NCBI GenBank assembly: GCA_017416185.1
Contig: JAFQDF010000015.1
Location: forward strand, 1-64,000
DNA length: 64,000 bases
Source of the DNA: Clostridia bacterium
GTDB lineage: Bacteria; Bacillota; Clostridia; Oscillospirales; CAG-272
Direction: 5' to 3'
The notes under the pieces were generated by a model. It saw only the letters and a list, made by a program, of their open reading frames with translations, was not told the DNA's origin and did no database searches. Below are positions 6,720-15,763 of the stretch, one piece after another. The position numbers were made by a program, and so were the translations under genes. Position 1 is the stretch's first letter. Every line of letters begins with the position of its first letter.

Positions 6720-8128
6720 AGCTCACTTAGTCTCCTTCTGTCAATCTTTTTGTTCTCGTTTAAGGGAAGAGCATCGGTCATAACGATACGTGCGGGTATC
6801 ATATAGTGGGGAATGCGCCCCTCAAGCTCCTTTTTGATATCCTCCGGGGTAATTCCCTCACAGGCAACAACGTAGGCACGTATCTGTCTTACGGCTCCGC
6901 TTGGAGCCTTTTTTGCCACTACAGCGGCATCAATCACACCCTTGATCGCCTTGACGTTGTTTTCGATATCATACAGCTCTATGCGGTAGCCCATATACTT
7001 GATCTGCGAATCAAGTCTGCCTTTGCAGTATAGCTTTCCGTCCTTAATATACCCCGTGTCGCCGGTACGGTAGCAGTTTATTTGGTTATCCTTAAAATAA
7101 CCTCCCGTGACCCCGCCAAGATAACCGCCGAACACACTTTTGCCCGAGAGGATTATCTCGTCATTTTCAAGGCGTATATCTGTAGCAAGCCTGTCCATAT
7201 CGCCCGTGGGCAGAAGCTCCTCACCCTCAAGGTCCTTTTTGGTAATAAGGGATGCGGAAACCGCAGAGGTAGCCTCGGTAGGACCGTAGGCATTGACTAT
7301 GGCCACGGTGGGAAATCTCCTTTTCAGCTTGATCACGGTATCCCTTTCAAGCTGCTCCCCGCAGAAGTACATAGCCTTGATATAAGGAAGGTGCTCCTGA
7401 TCAAATTCCTTGATCAGAAGGCACATCTTGATAAAGGTAGGGGTAGTGACCGTCATCTCTATCCTGTTTTTCGCAAAAAACTCGTACATCCTGCCGAAAT
7501 CCTGCTGGATGTCACGGTCCATTGCAACAAGGGTATGACCGTTACACAGGGCGTAATATATATCGGCAACGCTCAGATCAAAGCTGAAGCTTGCCTGATT
7601 CATTACTCTTATTCCGTCATAGCCATCAAAGGGAGCAAAGCCGGAAAGCCAATCTGTGAAATTTATAAGATTTTCGTTTGAGATAGGAACTCCCTTGGCA
7701 TTTCCCGTACTGCCCGAGGTGAATATCATATATATGATATCACTTGTACAGCAGTACTCGGGTTTTCCACAGTATTTACCAAGCTCTGTAAGAGACAGGC
7801 ACTCGGTGTCCTCAAGGCTGATCTCCTCGTTTGCTATAACCAGGTCAGCTCCTGTAAGCTCTCTTATTGAGGTTATACGGGATATAGGCATATAAGTATC
7901 TACCGGAACGTAGGCTCGACGGGCAATGATACATGCAAGTATAGAAACAAGCATATCTGGGCTCTTATGACCGTAAATGATCACCACACCGTTGCCTTGA
8001 CGCTTTAGCAGGTCTGCATATTTAACTGCCCTGTCCCAAAGCTCACCGTAGGTAAAGCTTTTGTCATTATGGATATATGCCGTCCTGTCCGGGTAGGACA
8101 AAACGGCATTTTTTAGCTTGTTTATCAT
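6716..8128 (-). CDS. dltA: DltA-like amino acid adenylation enzyme
   Basis: 470 residues of the ANL (AMP-forming) superfamily. The P-loop-like core is IYMIFTSGSTGNAKGVPISN (about 132-151). NAYGPTEAT is the A5 motif and YRTGDTGYIKDG the A7/A8 region. The C-terminal catalytic lysine is in PLNENKKIDRR. The length and the adjacent carrier protein fit D-alanine-carrier protein ligase, but an amino-acid-activating enzyme of another small pathway is possible. It lies between VanW (1-nt gap) and DltC in one transcription unit. The ribosome site is weak, which suggests coupling to vanW translation. Confidence 0.8.
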   Translation of the reverse strand: MINKLKNAVLSYPDRTAYIHNDKSFTYGELWDRAVKYADLLKRQGNGVVIIYGHKSPDMLVSILACIIARRAYVPVDTYMPISRITSIRELTGADLVIANEEISLEDTECLSLTELGKYCGKPEYCCTSDIIYMIFTSGSTGNAKGVPISNENLINFTDWLSGFAPFDGYDGIRVMNQASFSFDLSVADIYYALCNGHTLVAMDRDIQQDFGRMYEFFAKNRIEMTVTTPTFIKMCLLIKEFDQEHLPYIKAMYFCGEQLERDTVIKLKRRFPTVAIVNAYGPTEATSAVSASLITKKDLEGEELLPTGDMDRLATDIRLENDEIILSGKSVFGGYLGGVTGGYFKDNQINCYRTGDTGYIKDGKLYCKGRLDSQIKYMGYRIELYDIENNVKAIKGVIDAAVVAKKAPSGAVRQIRAYVVACEGITPEDIKKELEGRIPHYMIPARIVMTDALPLNENKKIDRRRLSEL

Positions 8129-8129
8129 A

Positions 8130-8954
8130 TCAGTCTCTTATCTGCTCGGGAGGAATAAGGTCGTGATCGTACATAACCAGTGAATGGTTATCAAGGATAA
8201 GCTCCTTTGCGATCTCCTTATTTTCGGCCTTGTCGATAACAAATCTGTATACCTGGGAGTTACGGTAATACTCGTCTCCCTCTTTCTTAAAGTGGTGATT
8301 CTCTTCAACCAGTTTATAGCGGCAAGGGAAGGGTCTTTCACTTCTCAGCTCACCGCAGAGGTCTCCGTTTTCGCACCAGACTATGATCTGAACGTCCTGA
8401 TCTGTGTTGTTCTTAAAGCGGTAATCCACATTGTTATAGCAAACAGAGGTTCCTGTACCAAAGGGGACCTTTCTTCTTTCGTCGGGGAAGAGAGCATCAG
8501 AATGGTGATGAAGCTCTGTTACTGTAAGGGGGCTGTTAAGCACAAGCCAATGGATCATATTCGCCATCTGGCAAAGTCCGCCGCCATAGCCCTTGGTGAG
8601 TCCGTTTTTACTGATGACCAGACCCTCCTTGTAGCCCTTAGCCTTAGTCGCCTTGCCGAGGGTACACCAGAAGGAGAAGGTCTCGCCGGGCTTAATAACG
8701 ATATTACTGATCTTATCGCAGGCAAGCTTTATGTTGGTGACCTTATTTTCCTGCAGGGTAATATCCACGTTATGCAATTTTCTTACCAACACCGAGGTAT
8801 GACCCTTAACGATATTGGGCAATATATCATTGCTCTTCCTTTTAGCGATCTTTTCCTTGCTGAAAATATTTTTAATATGTCTCTTGGTGATCTCCTTCTT
8901 TATTGAAAGAAAATAAAAGAAAGGGTTGATCTCACAGAATAAACGTCTACTCAT
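8130..8954 (-). CDS. VanW family protein
   Basis: 274 residues. The VanW-like core is recognisable from VIKPGETFSFWCTLGKATKA (about 89-108), GYGGGLCQMANMIHWL and LHHHSDALFPDERR to VPFGTGTSVCYNNVDYRFKN. VanW proteins are of unknown function, named after a vancomycin-resistance cluster, and often lie near envelope genes. There is no signal peptide or membrane helix. It is the first gene of a three-gene operon with the DltA/DltC-like pair, with a GAGGTG ribosome site and a strong promoter at 8982-9010. The association suggests a role in cell-envelope amino-acyl modification; this is inference. Confidence 0.88.
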   Translation of the reverse strand: MSRRLFCEINPFFYFLSIKKEITKRHIKNIFSKEKIAKRKSNDILPNIVKGHTSVLVRKLHNVDITLQENKVTNIKLACDKISNIVIKPGETFSFWCTLGKATKAKGYKEGLVISKNGLTKGYGGGLCQMANMIHWLVLNSPLTVTELHHHSDALFPDERRKVPFGTGTSVCYNNVDYRFKNNTDQDVQIIVWCENGDLCGELRSERPFPCRYKLVEENHHFKKEGDEYYRNSQVYRFVIDKAENKEIAKELILDNHSLVMYDHDLIPPEQIRD

Positions 8955-8981
8955 TCAGAACACCTCAAACTGTATTAGCTA

Positions 8982-9010
8982 ATTATAACATAAATATATA
9001 AAAAAGTAAA
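8982..9010 (-). promoter_or_regulatory. Promoter of the vanW operon
   Basis: On the minus strand: TTTACT, 17-base spacer, TATAAT with an upstream TG (extended -10). Confidence 0.8.
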
Positions 9011-9038
9011 CAGATAACCGAAAAAAGTCTGTCAGAGC

Positions 9039-9067
9039 TTGAATAAATTTAAAATTTCATTTATAAT
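9039..9067 (+). promoter_or_regulatory. Promoter of the alpha/beta hydrolase gene
   Basis: TTGAAT (9039-9044), 17-base spacer, TATAAT (9062-9067). Confidence 0.8.
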
Positions 9068-9105
9068 AACGGTATATTTAATCAGAAACCTTAAAAGGAG
9101 GAGCT

Positions 9106-10017
9106 ATGCTGTATTTGATTGTAATATTCGGTATTACGGCGTTGTTTTTTCTGTTTTTGTTTATACTGTACTATACTGCGTTTCACAACAGTCCGGCAAG
9201 GCAACGGCATCATAAGAATTCATTGAGTATCGATGAAAAATACATTCCTGTAATAAATAAGCTGAAAAGCGATCTGAGAGCCGCGGCTTTTGAGGAAAAG
9301 CGTATAAACAGCCGTGACGGTAAGTCCCTTTATGCAAGGTATTATCATAACCGTGACGGTGTACCTGTGGTCATCATACTACACGGGTACAGAAGCCGCG
9401 GAATTTCTGATTGCGGCGGTGGATACAGAATCTTTTCGGAGCTTGGATATAATATTCTTATTCCCGATCACCGTGCCCACGGTAAAAGCGGAAGCAGGAC
9501 CATCACCTTCGGCATAAAGGAACGCTATGACTGTCTCGACTGGATAGAATACCTTAACCGGGAATATGCTTGCCCTGATATATTTATTGTAGGAGTATCT
9601 ATGGGAGGTGCCACCGCACTTATGACAGCGGGGCATAACCTTCCCGAAAACGTAAAGGGAGTTATCTCGGACTGCGCTTATTCCTCGCCTGAAGCCATAA
9701 TCCGTAAGGTCATAGGAGATATGAAGCTTCCTCACAGGATTTTATTTCCGTTCGTTAGACTGGCGGGCAGGATATACGGAGACTTTGACGTGTGTTCCTA
9801 TGATGCCCTCAAGGCTGTCAGAGAGGCAAAGATACCTGTTCTTCTTATTCACGGAGAAGGTGATGATTTTGTTCCCTATGCTATGGCAGAGGAGCTTTCT
9901 GCTGCCGGGGGCTGTAAGCTTTTGTCTGTCCGTGAGGCAACACATGGTATGAGCTATGTGTATAATGCTGAAAATTACACAAAAATCACCACGGAATTTA
10001 TCAAAAAATGCCTTTAA
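9106..10017 (+). CDS. Membrane-anchored alpha/beta hydrolase
   Basis: 303 residues. Residues 2-26 form an N-terminal membrane anchor. The alpha/beta hydrolase fold follows: VVIILHGYRSRG gives the oxyanion region, IFIVGVSMGGATALM the nucleophile elbow (Ser in GVSMGG), LLIHGEGDDFVPY the catalytic aspartate, and EATHGMSY the histidine. Related clostridial proteins are annotated as serine aminopeptidase S33 or BAAT-like hydrolases; the substrate cannot be told. AGGAGG lies seven bases before the ATG. It is monocistronic and divergent from vanW. Confidence 0.88.
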   Translation: MLYLIVIFGITALFFLFLFILYYTAFHNSPARQRHHKNSLSIDEKYIPVINKLKSDLRAAAFEEKRINSRDGKSLYARYYHNRDGVPVVIILHGYRSRGISDCGGGYRIFSELGYNILIPDHRAHGKSGSRTITFGIKERYDCLDWIEYLNREYACPDIFIVGVSMGGATALMTAGHNLPENVKGVISDCAYSSPEAIIRKVIGDMKLPHRILFPFVRLAGRIYGDFDVCSYDALKAVREAKIPVLLIHGEGDDFVPYAMAEELSAAGGCKLLSVREATHGMSYVYNAENYTKITTEFIKKCL

Positions 10018-10050
10018 ACGGTGTCGAATTTAAACTTTTAGTGAAGAAGT

Positions 10051-10079
10051 TTGACAAATAAGCGATAATAAGGTATAAT
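10051..10079 (+). promoter_or_regulatory. Consensus promoter of the SLH lysozyme gene
   Basis: TTGACA (10051-10056), 17-base spacer, TATAAT (10074-10079), a full consensus. The leader is about 95 nt with a weak stem (CAGATC/GGTCTG). I recognise no riboswitch in it. Confidence 0.9.
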
Positions 10080-10180
10080 ATAGTGATTGGACTTTTTGTA
10101 TAATAAGAGATCGTTCAAAAACGGTAACAGATCGTGGCAAATTTTTATGGGTCTGTTGTCGGCGAAGAAAGGATATTATT

Positions 10181-11524
10181 ATGAAAATTCACCAACGAAT
10201 TCTTGCTGTCACAATGATTATACTTATGTGTTTGTCAACGATGGCAGCAGTGATCAGTGCTGCTGAGCCCGGTACATATATAGTTACCACAGGCGTTCTT
10301 AACGTACGCTCACAGCCTAACACAGAGTGCACCGTTATCGGTAAGGTTTATCTTGATCAGGTTATTAACATACTTGAGTGCAAGACAAACTGGGGCAGGA
10401 TCACCTATAACGGACAGACCGGATGGGTATGTATGGACTACGTGTCTCGCACAGGTTCGGGCACAGGTACCTCCGGCAAGCAGTACAGTGTAGGTCCTGA
10501 CGGACTGGCAATGATCAAGAAGCTTGAGGGCTACAGACAGTACAAGTACTGGGATTACCAGCATTACTCCATTGGCTACGGAACCTCCTGCGGACCTAAC
10601 GATTATCCCAACGGTATCTCCGAGGCTGAGGCAAGTACTCTGCTTGTAAAGACTCTTGCAAAGCACGAGGTATACCTTGACAACTTCCTTGCCAAATACG
10701 GAATCAAGGTAACTCAGAAGCAGTATGATGCTCTGGTAAGCTTCACCTATAATCTGGGCGACCCCTGGAAAAAGTACGACAGCTTCAAGCTCAAGGATCT
10801 TCTTATCGACGGAGCTGACAAGTACAAGCCCGAGGCTGTAAAAGATGCATTTCTTGAATTCAAGAAGGCAGGCGGACAGGTGGTTCAGGGTCTTATCTAC
10901 CGCAGAAATCAGGAGTCCGCAATGTTTATAGAGGGTACACCAAAGCTTAACAGACCCTACTATGACGTAAAGTCATATACCTGGTTCTATGAGCCTGTAA
11001 ACTTCTGCTATTACAAGGGTGTTATGAGCGGAACCTCTGATCTTAAATACATATTTGACCCATACGCCAATCTCACCCGCGCACAGATGGTAACTATGCT
11101 GGCGCAGCTTGGCAAGGTCAACGTGGCTCCCTATACCACCTCCTCCTTCAGCGACGTAAAGGTTGGAAGCTGGTATGCTCCTTACGTACAGTGGGCATAT
11201 TCCAAGGGAATAGTTTCCGGCGTGGGCAACGGCAGATTTAACCCTAACGCTGCGGTATCCCGTCAGGATATGGTGGTAATGCTCTACAACTTTACTAAGG
11301 TGGTAAGAGGTGTTCCCGGTAATATCTCTGCCGAAAACTACAAGAGGTTTGCCGATGCAGGAAATCTTTCCTCCTATGCATACAACGCAATGAACTGGGC
11401 AATACAGACCGGATGTATTTCGGGCAGTAATGATAATAGGTTAAACCCCAGGTCTACAGCTCAGCGAGCACAGGTAGCACAGGTGGCAAAGATGTATTGT
11501 GTTAACATTTTAGGGTATAAATAA
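10181..11524 (+). CDS. Secreted SH3-lysozyme (GH24-type) with SLH anchor domains
   Basis: 447 residues. Signal peptide 1-27 (cleavage near ISAAEP). A bacterial SH3 domain follows at about 31-90 (GVLNVRSQPNTECTVIGKVY). A phage-lysozyme-like domain covers about 105-265: GLAMIKKLEGYRQYKYWD carries the probable catalytic glutamate, HYSIGYGTSCG the conserved threonine strand, and FTYNLGDPW a later motif. Three SLH repeats occupy about 275-447 (SSFSDVKVGSWYAPYVQWAY is typical) and bind secondary wall polymer. It probably cleaves peptidoglycan glycan chains at the cell's own surface. The consensus promoter implies strong expression. Confidence 0.9.
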   Translation: MKIHQRILAVTMIILMCLSTMAAVISAAEPGTYIVTTGVLNVRSQPNTECTVIGKVYLDQVINILECKTNWGRITYNGQTGWVCMDYVSRTGSGTGTSGKQYSVGPDGLAMIKKLEGYRQYKYWDYQHYSIGYGTSCGPNDYPNGISEAEASTLLVKTLAKHEVYLDNFLAKYGIKVTQKQYDALVSFTYNLGDPWKKYDSFKLKDLLIDGADKYKPEAVKDAFLEFKKAGGQVVQGLIYRRNQESAMFIEGTPKLNRPYYDVKSYTWFYEPVNFCYYKGVMSGTSDLKYIFDPYANLTRAQMVTMLAQLGKVNVAPYTTSSFSDVKVGSWYAPYVQWAYSKGIVSGVGNGRFNPNAAVSRQDMVVMLYNFTKVVRGVPGNISAENYKRFADAGNLSSYAYNAMNWAIQTGCISGSNDNRLNPRSTAQRAQVAQVAKMYCVNILGYK

Positions 11525-11527
11525 AGA

Positions 11528-11556
11528 TTGACATATATTGTATGTTATGATACAAT
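11528..11556 (+). promoter_or_regulatory. Promoter of the Wzz/BY-kinase pair
   Basis: TTGACA (11528-11533), 17-base spacer, TACAAT (11551-11556) with an extended -10 TG. Confidence 0.85.
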
Positions 11557-11594
11557 ACAAGGTATGTATTATAACTTGATTTGAGAGGATAAAG

Positions 11595-12341
11595 ATGGAA
11601 AAGAGAGATTTTTCGTTACTTGATATATTGCAGCTGCTGAAGGTCCGCTGGTGGATCATTTTGATTGCTGCAGTGGTATTTGCAAGCGGCGCGAGTGTGT
11701 TTCGCTTCTTCACTTACGAGCCTACCTATTCATCAAGCGTAACAGTTTACGTTAATGACCAGACATCTCAGGATACCAATACCGCAGATGACGTTTCTCA
11801 GGTAAAATGGGCTAAGGAGGTCGTTAACAGTTATCTTGCGCTCTTAAAGACCAATGACTTTATGGATGATCTGTCCACCGAGTATCAGGGACGTTTCCCC
11901 GATGCATGGAAAGAAAAGACCTATTCCGGAGAAAAGCTTTCAAAGAGCTGTGTTAAGTATACGATTATCGAGGAGACCTATCTTTTCACGTTTACTGTAA
12001 CCACTCACGATAAAGAGGCATCACATAATATAGGCAGAATTTTTGAAGAGCTTGCTCCCAAGAAGATATCTGATATAACAGGCAAGGATGCCATCAAGAT
12101 TGCTGACAGCGCAAGAATAGCCAGTGAGCCTGCCAACAGCAGAAATATGATGCGTAACGGCGTTGTAGGCTTTCTTATAGGTGCGATCTTATCCTTTATT
12201 GTTCTCCTTATCATTGAGCTCTCGGATATAAGGATCAAGGATGAGGACGATATTATCGATCACTATTCTGTACCCCTTTTAGGTAGTGTACCTAACTTTG
12301 AATCAGCGAAAAAGAAAGGATACGGCTATGGCAAAAAATGA
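11595..12341 (+). CDS. Wzz/CapA-type polysaccharide chain-length and kinase-activator protein
   Basis: 248 residues. Transmembrane segment 1 is at about 19-38 (WWIILIAAVVFASGASVFRF) and segment 2 at about 190-210. The extracytoplasmic middle carries the Wzz-like strand pattern (YSSSVTVYVNDQ). In Firmicutes such proteins pair with a separate BY-kinase and regulate polysaccharide chain length and export. The cytoplasmic tail after segment 2 would activate the kinase. It overlaps the kinase gene by 14 bases. There are no glycosyltransferase or polymerase genes here, so the polymer is made elsewhere. Confidence 0.85.
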   Translation: MEKRDFSLLDILQLLKVRWWIILIAAVVFASGASVFRFFTYEPTYSSSVTVYVNDQTSQDTNTADDVSQVKWAKEVVNSYLALLKTNDFMDDLSTEYQGRFPDAWKEKTYSGEKLSKSCVKYTIIEETYLFTFTVTTHDKEASHNIGRIFEELAPKKISDITGKDAIKIADSARIASEPANSRNMMRNGVVGFLIGAILSFIVLLIIELSDIRIKDEDDIIDHYSVPLLGSVPNFESAKKKGYGYGKK

Positions 12342-13134
12342 TGTAAAAAAGACTAACGGCGCAACCGCTATGGTCAGCGAGGTATCTAATTTTGCTCTTG
12401 TTGAGGCATTCAAGGCTATCCGTACCAATCTTTCCTTTGCGTTGCCCGTAAATAAGAAATGTAAGAAGCTTCTTATAACAAGCTCACTTCCCAGTGAAGG
12501 TAAGACAACAGTTTCCTCAAATACAGCGATCACCATTGCACAGACCGATGCAAAGGTATTGCTTATAGACGCCGACCTTCGTAAGCCAAAGGTTCATACA
12601 AGATTCGGTATAGAGAACTCGGTGGGTCTGTCAAACGTGCTATCGGGTATGGCAAAATACCGTGATGCTATCCGTCCCAGCGGAAAGGGAAATCTGGCAG
12701 TAATGACAGCAGGAGTTATTCCTCCCAACCCCGCGGAGCTTCTGTCCAGCGACAGTATGAGAAATCTCCTTATTGAGCTTGAGAAGGACTATGACTATGT
12801 AATTGTTGACTCTGCTCCTATCAATCTCGTTGCGGATGCTCTTGAGCTTTCTGCTATGGTTGATGGTGTTGCTCTTGTGGTGAAGGCGAATTCCTCAACC
12901 CATCCCGCAACCAGAGACACACTCTCCAGACTTGAGTTTGTAGGAGCCAACGTTATCGGCATCATCTTAAATGACGTTGTATCCAAGGGTAACGGATATT
13001 ACAAGAAGAAGGCATACAAGTATGGCCGTTCGGGCGGTAAGTACGGATATTCCTCTTATGGTTACGGTTATGGCTACGGTTACGGCTACGGACATACACA
13101 CAGACCTCAGGAAAACAATAACGAAAACAATTAA
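12328..13134 (+). CDS. Tyrosine-protein kinase (BY-kinase, CpsD/CapB family)
   Basis: 268 residues from ATG 12328, which has AAAGGA upstream; an earlier in-frame start inside capA lacks support. Walker A is LLITSSLPSEGKTTVSS, Walker A' VLLIDADLRKP, Walker B DYVIVDSAP. The C-terminus is a striking tyrosine cluster alternating with glycine (12 Tyr in about 35 residues), the usual autophosphorylation tail. It forms a two-component kinase with the preceding membrane protein. A terminator at 13137-13161 ends the pair. Confidence 0.92.
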   Translation: MAKNDVKKTNGATAMVSEVSNFALVEAFKAIRTNLSFALPVNKKCKKLLITSSLPSEGKTTVSSNTAITIAQTDAKVLLIDADLRKPKVHTRFGIENSVGLSNVLSGMAKYRDAIRPSGKGNLAVMTAGVIPPNPAELLSSDSMRNLLIELEKDYDYVIVDSAPINLVADALELSAMVDGVALVVKANSSTHPATRDTLSRLEFVGANVIGIILNDVVSKGNGYYKKKAYKYGRSGGKYGYSSYGYGYGYGYGYGHTHRPQENNNENN

Positions 13135-13136
13135 TT

Positions 13137-13161
13137 AAAAGCCGTCCTATGGGCGGCTTTT
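13137..13161 (+). terminator. Terminator of the BY-kinase operon
   Basis: AAAAGCCGTCC/GGGCGGCTTTT stem with a TAT loop and a T-rich end. Confidence 0.85.
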
Positions 13162-13185
13162 GCTATTAATGCAAAGGAGAATAAT

Positions 13186-13950
13186 ATGTCAGAGCTTCAG
13201 TATCATATAGCAATGAAGGAAGGGGATGTCGGCAGATACGTTATACTTCCCGGTGATCCCGCAAGGGCGGCCAAGATAGCAAAATATTTCGACGAGCCTG
13301 CTCATATCGCCACCAACAGAGAATTTACTACCTATACGGGAACGCTCCTCGGAGAGAAGGTAAGCGTTACCTCCACAGGTATCGGCGGTCCCTCGGCCTC
13401 CATAGCTATGGAGGAGCTGGTAAAGATAGGAGCAGACACCTTTATCCGTGTAGGTACCTGCGGCGGTATTAACCTAAAAGTAAAAAGCGGAGACTGTATT
13501 ATTGCAAGTGCAGCCGTACGTCATGAGGGAACAAGCCTTGAATACGCTCCCATAGAGTACCCGGCAGCAGCAGACTTCGAGGTGACCTGTGCTTTAGCCG
13601 AGGCGGCAAAAAAGCTTGACTACAGATACCACGTAGGTGTTGTACAGAATAAGGATTCCTTTTACGGTCAGCACAGTCCCGATTCTATGCCGGTGTCCTA
13701 TGCCCTTAATAATAAATGGGAGGCTTGGAAGCGGCTTGGTGTACTGTCAAGTGAAATGGAATCGGCGGCTCTCTTTACGGTAGCGGCTGCAAGAGGCGTA
13801 AGATGCGGTACAGTACTTCATACGGTATGGAATCAGGAGCGCAAGGCTCTTGGTATGGATCCCTCGGACGATAAGGACGAAAACACCGAAAAGGCAATAG
13901 TCTGCGCAATAGAGGCACTTAAAATATTGATCAAACAGAACAAGCAATAA
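13186..13950 (+). CDS. udp: Uridine phosphorylase
   Basis: 254 residues, normal for nucleoside phosphorylase family I. Family motifs include [15 protein letters not shown] at the N-terminus (phosphate-binding GDP), [26 protein letters not shown], and [17 protein letters not shown], which binds the ribose. It converts uridine and phosphate to uracil and ribose-1-phosphate for pyrimidine salvage. AAAGGAG lies eight bases before the ATG. It is probably read from the weak region behind the kinase terminator. Between 13951 and 14069 I see no gene. Confidence 0.92.
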   Translation: MSELQYHIAMKEGDVGRYVILPGDPARAAKIAKYFDEPAHIATNREFTTYTGTLLGEKVSVTSTGIGGPSASIAMEELVKIGADTFIRVGTCGGINLKVKSGDCIIASAAVRHEGTSLEYAPIEYPAAADFEVTCALAEAAKKLDYRYHVGVVQNKDSFYGQHSPDSMPVSYALNNKWEAWKRLGVLSSEMESAALFTVAAARGVRCGTVLHTVWNQERKALGMDPSDDKDENTEKAIVCAIEALKILIKQNKQ

Positions 13951-14069
13951 AAGTATCTCTAAGCATAAATATCTAACAGCGACGGAGAACCCGTACAGCC
14001 TTAACGTCGGTTTTTGACTTTCTTTTGGTAGCCGCAAGGAATGTATTACGGCATATAACAAAAAATTAT

Positions 14070-14101
14070 CCCCCTTTACGGTATAAATACCGCAAAGGGG
14101 G
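14070..14101 (-). terminator. Terminator of the lgt-like operon
   Basis: CCCCCTTTACGGTA/TACCGCAAAGGGGG 14-base arms with one mismatch and a TAAA loop. The minus strand continues ATAATTTTTTG. Confidence 0.85.
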
Positions 14102-14110
14102 ATTCCTTCG

Positions 14111-14866
14111 TTATTCAGAGAAGCTTCGGTGAGCAGTTCTTTTACCTATTCTACGGTAAATATAATCTATGATCAGAGCGAGAATGATAAGCAAAGAAAT
14201 TAATTGCGAGGGTGAAAGGATCGTAAAGGCAAGGCCTCTGTCGTCACCCCGAAGAAATTCAATACAGAATCTTGAGATCGCATACAGACATAAATAGGTC
14301 CTGAATCTGTTTGCTGTCCTGATAACAGCAAAAAATATTACGATTAGTAAAGCTGCTTCAAAAAGCTGTGTAGGATAACACTTAAGTCCGTTGTGGATTA
14401 TATTCATATCGGGATTATCGGGGAAGGGCAGTGCAAATATACTGTCCGAGGTACGTCCGTAGCAGCAACCACCGAAAAAGCAGCCCAGTCTTCCGAAAAA
14501 ATGAAATAAGATAAACGGTGGTGTTAAAATATTAAACCATTCCAAAACCGAATAGCGTGTATTACTTTTTCTAAGCTTTAACAGTATCAGCATCATCAGG
14601 CTTGCACCTATCATACCGCCGTAAAAGGTTATACCGTAGAGTTTAAGTACCGAATATTCAATGTATTTGAATATAATGTCGGCAATAACGGCGGACACAA
14701 AGCCGAACAGTCCGCTTATAACAATCACGGGAAAGATAAATGCCTGTTCATCATCTTCATCTTTTATTGATCTGTATACGCAAAGGATCATAAGCAGTAT
14801 ACCGATGCATACAAAAAGGGAGAAGGTTTGAATCTTCCCCCATGGCGTTAATATGTAAGGGTACAT
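14111..14866 (-). CDS. lgt: Prolipoprotein diacylglyceryl transferase family protein
   Basis: 251 residues with about seven membrane helices. The Lgt signature is recognisable: FGRLGCFFGGCCYGR (about 124-138) with the conserved arginine and glycines, ITFYGGMIGA earlier, and SRFCIEFLRGDDRG near the end. Lgt moves diacylglycerol from phosphatidylglycerol to the lipobox cysteine of lipoproteins. Three lipoproteins of the window would be substrates. It may be a second, diverged copy: the usual H-G dyad appears as YGG. It lies two bases behind a zinc-ribbon membrane protein and shares its terminator. Confidence 0.8.
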   Translation of the reverse strand: MYPYILTPWGKIQTFSLFVCIGILLMILCVYRSIKDEDDEQAFIFPVIVISGLFGFVSAVIADIIFKYIEYSVLKLYGITFYGGMIGASLMMLILLKLRKSNTRYSVLEWFNILTPPFILFHFFGRLGCFFGGCCYGRTSDSIFALPFPDNPDMNIIHNGLKCYPTQLFEAALLIVIFFAVIRTANRFRTYLCLYAISRFCIEFLRGDDRGLAFTILSPSQLISLLIILALIIDYIYRRIGKRTAHRSFSE

Positions 14867-14868
14867 TA

Positions 14869-15444
14869 TCAGCTCTTTTTAGACGTTAACAAGCCGACAA
14901 CACCACCGATTGCCAACATTATCATACCGGCAAGAGTCATAAAATCAGCTCCGGTGATGGTAAATGCGCAAATAGCGATCATAATTGCTCCGCCGATCAT
15001 AAGAAGTGAACCGATATTTGCTTTTTTGAAGCACATACAAGCACCTACCATGCCTACGATACTACCGCCTACCAGAAAGAACAAAGCCTTTCCGTCAAGC
15101 CCGCTGAAGCTTGCGCAAGCAGCAACACACATACCGCCAAACAGAGCAAGAATAGAACCGATCAATCCGATTATAAAAGCGGGGATGCTTTTACACTCGC
15201 CGGTAGAATCTTTTGCGGGGGATTGATTTCCCTGATAAGTCTGCTGAGGTTGCTGATAAGTCTGTTGAGGCTGCTGATAAGTCTGTTGAGGCTGCTGATA
15301 AGTCTGTTGAGGCTGCTGATAAGCCTGCTGTTGCTGAGGCGGGGGTGTCTGAGGTGCATGGGATGTGTTTCTCGTGGTGCCACAGTTGGTACAAACTGAC
15401 GCATCATCTGCGAGTTCTTTTCCGCAATTACTGCAAAATTTCAT
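14869..15444 (-). CDS. Zinc-ribbon membrane protein with QQPQQTY repeats
   Basis: 191 residues from ATG 15444 (an in-frame GTG at 15453 lies in the ribosome-site region). An N-terminal zinc ribbon (CSNCGKEL...CTNCG) is followed by a glutamine/proline linker. The linker contains five near-identical 7-residue repeats QQTYQQP, encoded by a 21-bp tandem DNA repeat at about 15230-15320. Four hydrophobic helices fill residues ~85-185. Such proteins are common in Firmicutes and of unknown function. Operon with the lgt-like gene. Confidence 0.75.
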   Translation of the reverse strand: MKFCSNCGKELADDASVCTNCGTTRNTSHAPQTPPPQQQQAYQQPQQTYQQPQQTYQQPQQTYQQPQQTYQGNQSPAKDSTGECKSIPAFIIGLIGSILALFGGMCVAACASFSGLDGKALFFLVGGSIVGMVGACMCFKKANIGSLLMIGGAIMIAICAFTITGADFMTLAGMIMLAIGGVVGLLTSKKS

Positions 15445-15560
15445 AATTTTCACCTTCCTGATATATTATTAGCTAAATTGCTTATCTTATTTTATACTAC
15501 TTTATCCGATTTGTCAATACAAAACGGGATAATATAGTATAATTTTTTCGAGGTGATATA

Positions 15561-15725
15561 ATGAAACCGTTAAAGGAAAAAATAAGTATTACGATTGATA
15601 ATGATCTTTTATCAAAATTGAAAGAAAAAGCTGAAAACGATGATCGTTCACTATCCCAATATATAAATATTATTCTGAAAAAGCATATAAACAGTTCAGA
15701 GGATAATGAACACTCTTTAAAATAA
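15561..15725 (+). CDS. Small ribbon-helix-helix protein
   Basis: 54 residues, too short for usual ORF cutoffs. The sequence KISITIDNDLLSKLKEKAEN followed by SLSQYINIILKKHI is a typical Arc/CopG-type ribbon-helix-helix: a short beta strand and two helices. Such proteins are DNA-binding regulators or antitoxins. AGGTGAT lies just before the ATG. No toxin gene follows, so an orphan regulator or antitoxin are both possible. The strong hairpin at 15775-15810 would end the transcript. Confidence 0.75.
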   Translation: MKPLKEKISITIDNDLLSKLKEKAENDDRSLSQYINIILKKHINSSEDNEHSLK

Positions 15726-15763
15726 AAGGAGCTGTTAAGCAGGCAGTTTCCAAAAATTAAGCA

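Noticed and set aside
10086..10180. Riboswitch (c-di-AMP or c-di-GMP type) before the SLH lysozyme gene
   Set aside because: The leader is too short and lacks the conserved cores; only a weak stem is visible.
15171..15446. Alternative frames over the zinc-ribbon gene
   Set aside because: They are produced by the 21-bp repeat encoding QQTYQQP; the zinc-ribbon frame has the ribosome site and domains.
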